From Pohlia nutans (Eukaryota; Streptophyta; Bryopsida; Bryales; Mniaceae): a stretch of DNA of 64,000 nt. Positions 61,080 through 64,000 of the stretch are shown one piece after another. The notes below the pieces were generated by a model. The model was given only the letters and a program-made list of their open reading frames with translations. It did not search any database and was not told the DNA's origin. Made by a program: the position numbers and the translations under genes. Position 1 is the first letter of the stretch. Every line of letters begins with the position of its first letter. The DNA lies in assembly GCA_022496805.1 (NCBI GenBank), contig CM040086.1:8682501-8746500 (forward strand). Reading direction: 5' to 3'.

Positions 61080-61740
61080 TTAATGACATTGGCAGGAAAA
61101 CAATTTACATTAAAAAAATTGATTCTCTATTCAAAAAATTCAAAAAAGAATAAACTAACAAAAGTCCAAAACTTTTAAACAAAATAATAATTATGAGAAA
61201 AAGAGAAGAAATAGTAAGAACCAATTCAACACCAGTAAGAAAAAATGATAACAATGATAATAACAATTAATTTTGTAAAGAACACAATTCAGTAATAAAA
61301 AGGTAAAAAACCAGTACAAAAAAACAAGTGATCAAGTAACCAAACAACAGTAATAAAATTAAAAGAACAATTAAAAAATAGTTTAAAAGCACTAAATAGG
61401 GTAAAAGTGTAAAAAACTAGAAAAAAATAGTAAAAAATAGTAAACACGTAAAAAACCAGTAAAAAATGGTACATAAGTGTAAAACAGTAAAAACATAATT
61501 AAAAACAGTATAAAAACAACTAAAATATAGTAAAAACGATAAAAAAAACAGTAAAAACAATAAATAAAAATTTAAAACAATTAAAACAACTAAAAAACAG
61601 TAAAAACAATTCAAAAAACAAAAAGAACAGTAAAAAACATAAAATAAAAACAGTAAATATAAATTCAAAAATTTAAAAATAAAAACTACAGAACTTCATA
61701 AATAATTTTTATTAAAAATTTGAAAAAAAAGAAAAAAACA
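61080..61740. repeat. A-rich low-complexity tract
   Basis: Long degenerate run of AAAAACAGTAAAAAC-type units, mostly without G or with sparse G and C. The Phe/Tyr/Leu-rich minus-strand frames here (61289-61668) reflect this bias only. Confidence 0.8.
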
Positions 61741-61744
61741 AGCC

Positions 61745-61930
61745 AACGAAGCCAGTTTGTTTGCTAGTTTTAGTTGGCTCACAAGCTCGCCATTAAAAGC
61801 CAGCTTGTAAGCTAGCTATTGCTAGCATGCAAGCTGGCTTTAGCTGGCTAGCCATAGCCGGCTATAGCTAGCCGACGGCTATAGCAAGCCAGCTGGTCCG
61901 CCTTGAGGGCGGCGGGCCAGCTCTAAGGGC
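61745..61930. repeat. AGCTGGCT/TAGCCGGC palindrome-rich patch
   Basis: Dense repeated and inverted copies of AGCTAGC, CCAGCTTG and CAAGCTGG (for example AAAGCCAGCTTG near 61796 against CAAGCTGGCTTT near 61830), switching abruptly from the A-rich tract to GC-rich DNA. Confidence 0.7.
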
Positions 61931-62067
61931 GGTCAACCCTTTTGGATTGACCTCCCTCACACACTCATTCAATGCCTTGAGGGTGCGCAGCCGCGCACCC
62001 TCTTTCCCATCTTAACTTTGGAGTAAGCTCTTCTTCTCCCTTCTCTCCCACTAAACTTTTCCCAACT

Positions 62068-62617
62068 TTAACCCCTAAGTGACGGATCAACCATTTTATG
62101 GTCGCTTCCCTTTTTTTACGGGTTGCCCGAGATGGAAAAAATCTTTTTTTAGAAAATAAAAAATATTTTCAAATAGGAAATCAAGTCTACTTTCCAACCC
62201 AATTTGAATCATGTCGATCCGAGTTAAACTCCACCGGGGAGAAATTTTCAAAGACAAACACCCTCTACATTGGCTAGTGTTAGAAAATTTACTATTTGGG
62301 GAAAGTAATGATGTTCTCTCCATTGAAAAATGTGCAATTTTTAGTTTTACAATAGAATGTCTAGTTTTAACCAATCATATCAAATTTCAAATTCTAAAAA
62401 TAAAATTTGTAATTTTGATAAATATTTGAAGCTAAAGGCTTCTATATTCATTATGAGAGAATAAAAAGCTATTTTTTGAAATTTGACCGCATGAATAATT
62501 ACTAAACATCATGCTCCTCATTTTCTCTTTTGGACCAAACTTCATCAAAGTTGAAGAAGTAATTTTTTATAACACATTTATGTTTTGCCCTTACCCCCTC
62601 CGTCATTTAGGGGTTAA
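62068..62617. mobile_element. TTAA-family MITE, subfamily D, 550 bp
   Basis: Ends TTAACCCCTAAGTGACGGA and CTCCGTCATTTAGGGGTTAA, TTAA both sides. The interior is unrelated to subfamilies A-C. Confidence 0.85.
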
Positions 62618-62941
62618 CTACAGTGTGTAGGTAGTTTTTTTTTGAAAATACATCAAAAAAATCCACTAAGTCCAAAATGCTCTCACATCATACCTTGAAG
62701 AGCTTCATCTTCATTGTGATGTGAGAAATGAAGTCCCTCTATATATATAGTAAAGAAAATTTTGTTAAAGGAAATTTTAGGCAAATCATCATTGTTTCTA
62801 AATTAATTATTCTTCTTGTTTAATTTTGATTGTGACATGATTTCTGAAGGGAAATTCATTTGCACGCTGCGGAGTCTCAAAGCTACGAACAACAAATATT
62901 CCACCTCCAGCTAAACATTTCTTTTAAGACTTTGTTTTCTT

Positions 62942-63360
62942 ACCCCGGGGCGCACTTCTAGGACCCCATGGGCCTAGGGGTGGACCACAGGGGCCCCACG
63001 TGGACTCCTAGCCCACTTGGGGGCCCGGTTTGGGGCCCCCAAGTGGGCTGATTTTTTTTTCCCATCCCGGGGCGCACCCCTAGGACCCCGTGGGCCTAGG
63101 GGTGGACCCCGGGGGGCCCACGTGGACTCCTAAACCACTTGGGGGCCCGGTTTGGGGCCCCCAAGTGGGCTGAATTTATTTTCCCACCTCGGGGCGCACC
63201 CGTAGGACCTCGTGGGCCTAGGGGTGGACCTCGGGGGCCCCACGTGAACTCCTAATCCACTTGGGGGCCCAGTTTGGGGCCCCCAAGTGGGCTGAATTTA
63301 TTTTCCCACCCCGGGGCGCACCCGTAGGACTTCGTGGGCCTAGAGATGGACCTTGGGGGC
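62942..63360 (-). repeat. Satellite array, 122-bp unit, three and a half copies
   Basis: GGGGCGCAC recurs at 62947, 63069, 63191 and 63313, exactly 122 bp apart. Units are far more alike than in the array at 57893. Each unit contains a 14-bp dyad (CCACTTGGGGGCCC / GGGCCCCCAAGTGG) separated by 6 bp. Very GC-rich in an AT-rich region. Confidence 0.9.
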
Positions 63361-63642
63361 CCATGGATGACTATTCTAAGTTAAAGAGGCAAAAGTCATT
63401 CGTTGATTTATGGACCTAGAATATAATGATTATGAATTTGTAATCAATTTTTTAAATTATAAATTGAACTAAATTATGAATAAGTGAATTTAAAAGTAAT
63501 AAAATTAAGAAACGCATGTCTAAATCATGGAGAACATTAGATGAACATCACATTGCTACATTTGTTTTTTCTCATAAATCCAATAAAAAAATTACAATGA
63601 TCTTTAATCAGTGAATGAAATCAGCAACAAAGAACTTTTTAT

Positions 63643-64000
63643 TTAACCCCTAAATGCTTAGAGCCCACTTTAAATTCGGCAATTTTGCAAATATGCATTA
63701 TAAAATGCAATCTAGACGGATGTTTTGAACTTGATATATGAATAAAAGATGTACATTATGGATTTTAGATTCTATCATTACGGTTAGATATATGATTGCT
63801 TTTACAAATAATTTTGTATAAAATTTGAAATGTGAAATGTGAAATTATTTTGTAATTCAATTACGAATAAGATATTCACAATCTACGGATGAAATTCATT
63901 ATGATTGATTGAAATGTAATACTCTAAGTGTAGTGATTTTTGGAGATTTTTTGGCTGCTTAATTTCATGATTTAACTTATTTTATAGCACTTTTACACTG
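63643..64000. mobile_element. TTAA-family MITE, subfamily A, cut by the window end
   Basis: Starts TTAACCCCTAAATGCTTAG and follows subfamily A (GCAATTTTGCAAATATGCAT, GATTCTATC.TTACGGTTAGAT) to the end of the window. Confidence 0.8.

Noticed and set aside
61289..61668. Phe/Tyr/Leu-rich minus-strand frames resembling membrane proteins
   Set aside because: They arise from the A-rich low-complexity tract; no start context or domain.

Overview
This window is nuclear DNA from a land plant, probably a non-seed lineage (bryophyte, lycophyte or fern); the species is not resolved. Support for this: genes are broken by many GT-AG introns; a SERK-type receptor kinase, two DUF674 genes, a Rab6/RabH GTPase and a plant-type U1 snRNA promoter are present; and a leucine-rich-repeat gene resembles XRRA1, which I recall (unverified) from organisms with flagellated cells. 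Base composition is AT-rich with GC-richer exons. No bacterial, organellar or viral block and no CRISPR array was seen.

Layout. 0.6-1.2 kb: a TTAA-bounded MITE. 3.2-11.3 kb (minus): a complete 14-exon SERK-like LRR receptor kinase whose introns carry several transposons. 12.6-16.4 kb: transposon cluster (CACTA-type MITE, a 1.63-kb Tc1-type element with a broken transposase, and an inverted pair of ~400-bp repeats inserted around another CACTA-type MITE). 17.0-18.1 kb (minus): an intronless TPR plus metallo-beta-lactamase fusion. 21-24.7 kb (minus): XRRA1-like LRR gene; 25.1-25.9 kb (minus): unknown intronless gene. 27.8-30.5 kb: more MITEs. 30.64-30.80 kb: U1 snRNA gene. 32.8-34.4 kb (plus): intact DUF674 gene. 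35.4-38.6 kb (minus): a second DUF674 locus that has lost its end, interleaved with a gene of unknown function. 40.2-41.4 and 45.6-46.9 kb (minus): two intact copies of the SmD2 gene, a direct segmental duplication, with 4 kb of nested MITEs between them. 48.6-51.2 kb (plus): Rab6/RabH gene. 52.6-53.0 kb (minus): small conserved plant zinc-ribbon-like protein. 54.9-57.7 kb (minus): decayed transposon-type gene. 57.9-64.0 kb: gene-free heterochromatin-like stretch with two arrays of a ~121-bp satellite, many MITEs and A-rich DNA.

The most striking feature is a large, diverse set of short non-autonomous elements bounded by TTAA and ending in CCCCTAAACG-like inverted repeats. At least ten have both ends in this window. 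The TTAA boundary and C-run ends are what a piggyBac-type transposase makes, unusual for a plant. Two SERK introns consist mostly of such elements, and one of those introns is flanked by a 10-bp direct repeat, as expected from recent intron gain. The housekeeping genes (U1 snRNA, SmD2, Rab6, DUF674, SERK) are ordinary and mostly intact. SmD2 and U1 belong to the same spliceosomal particle, but nothing in the sequence suggests their proximity matters.
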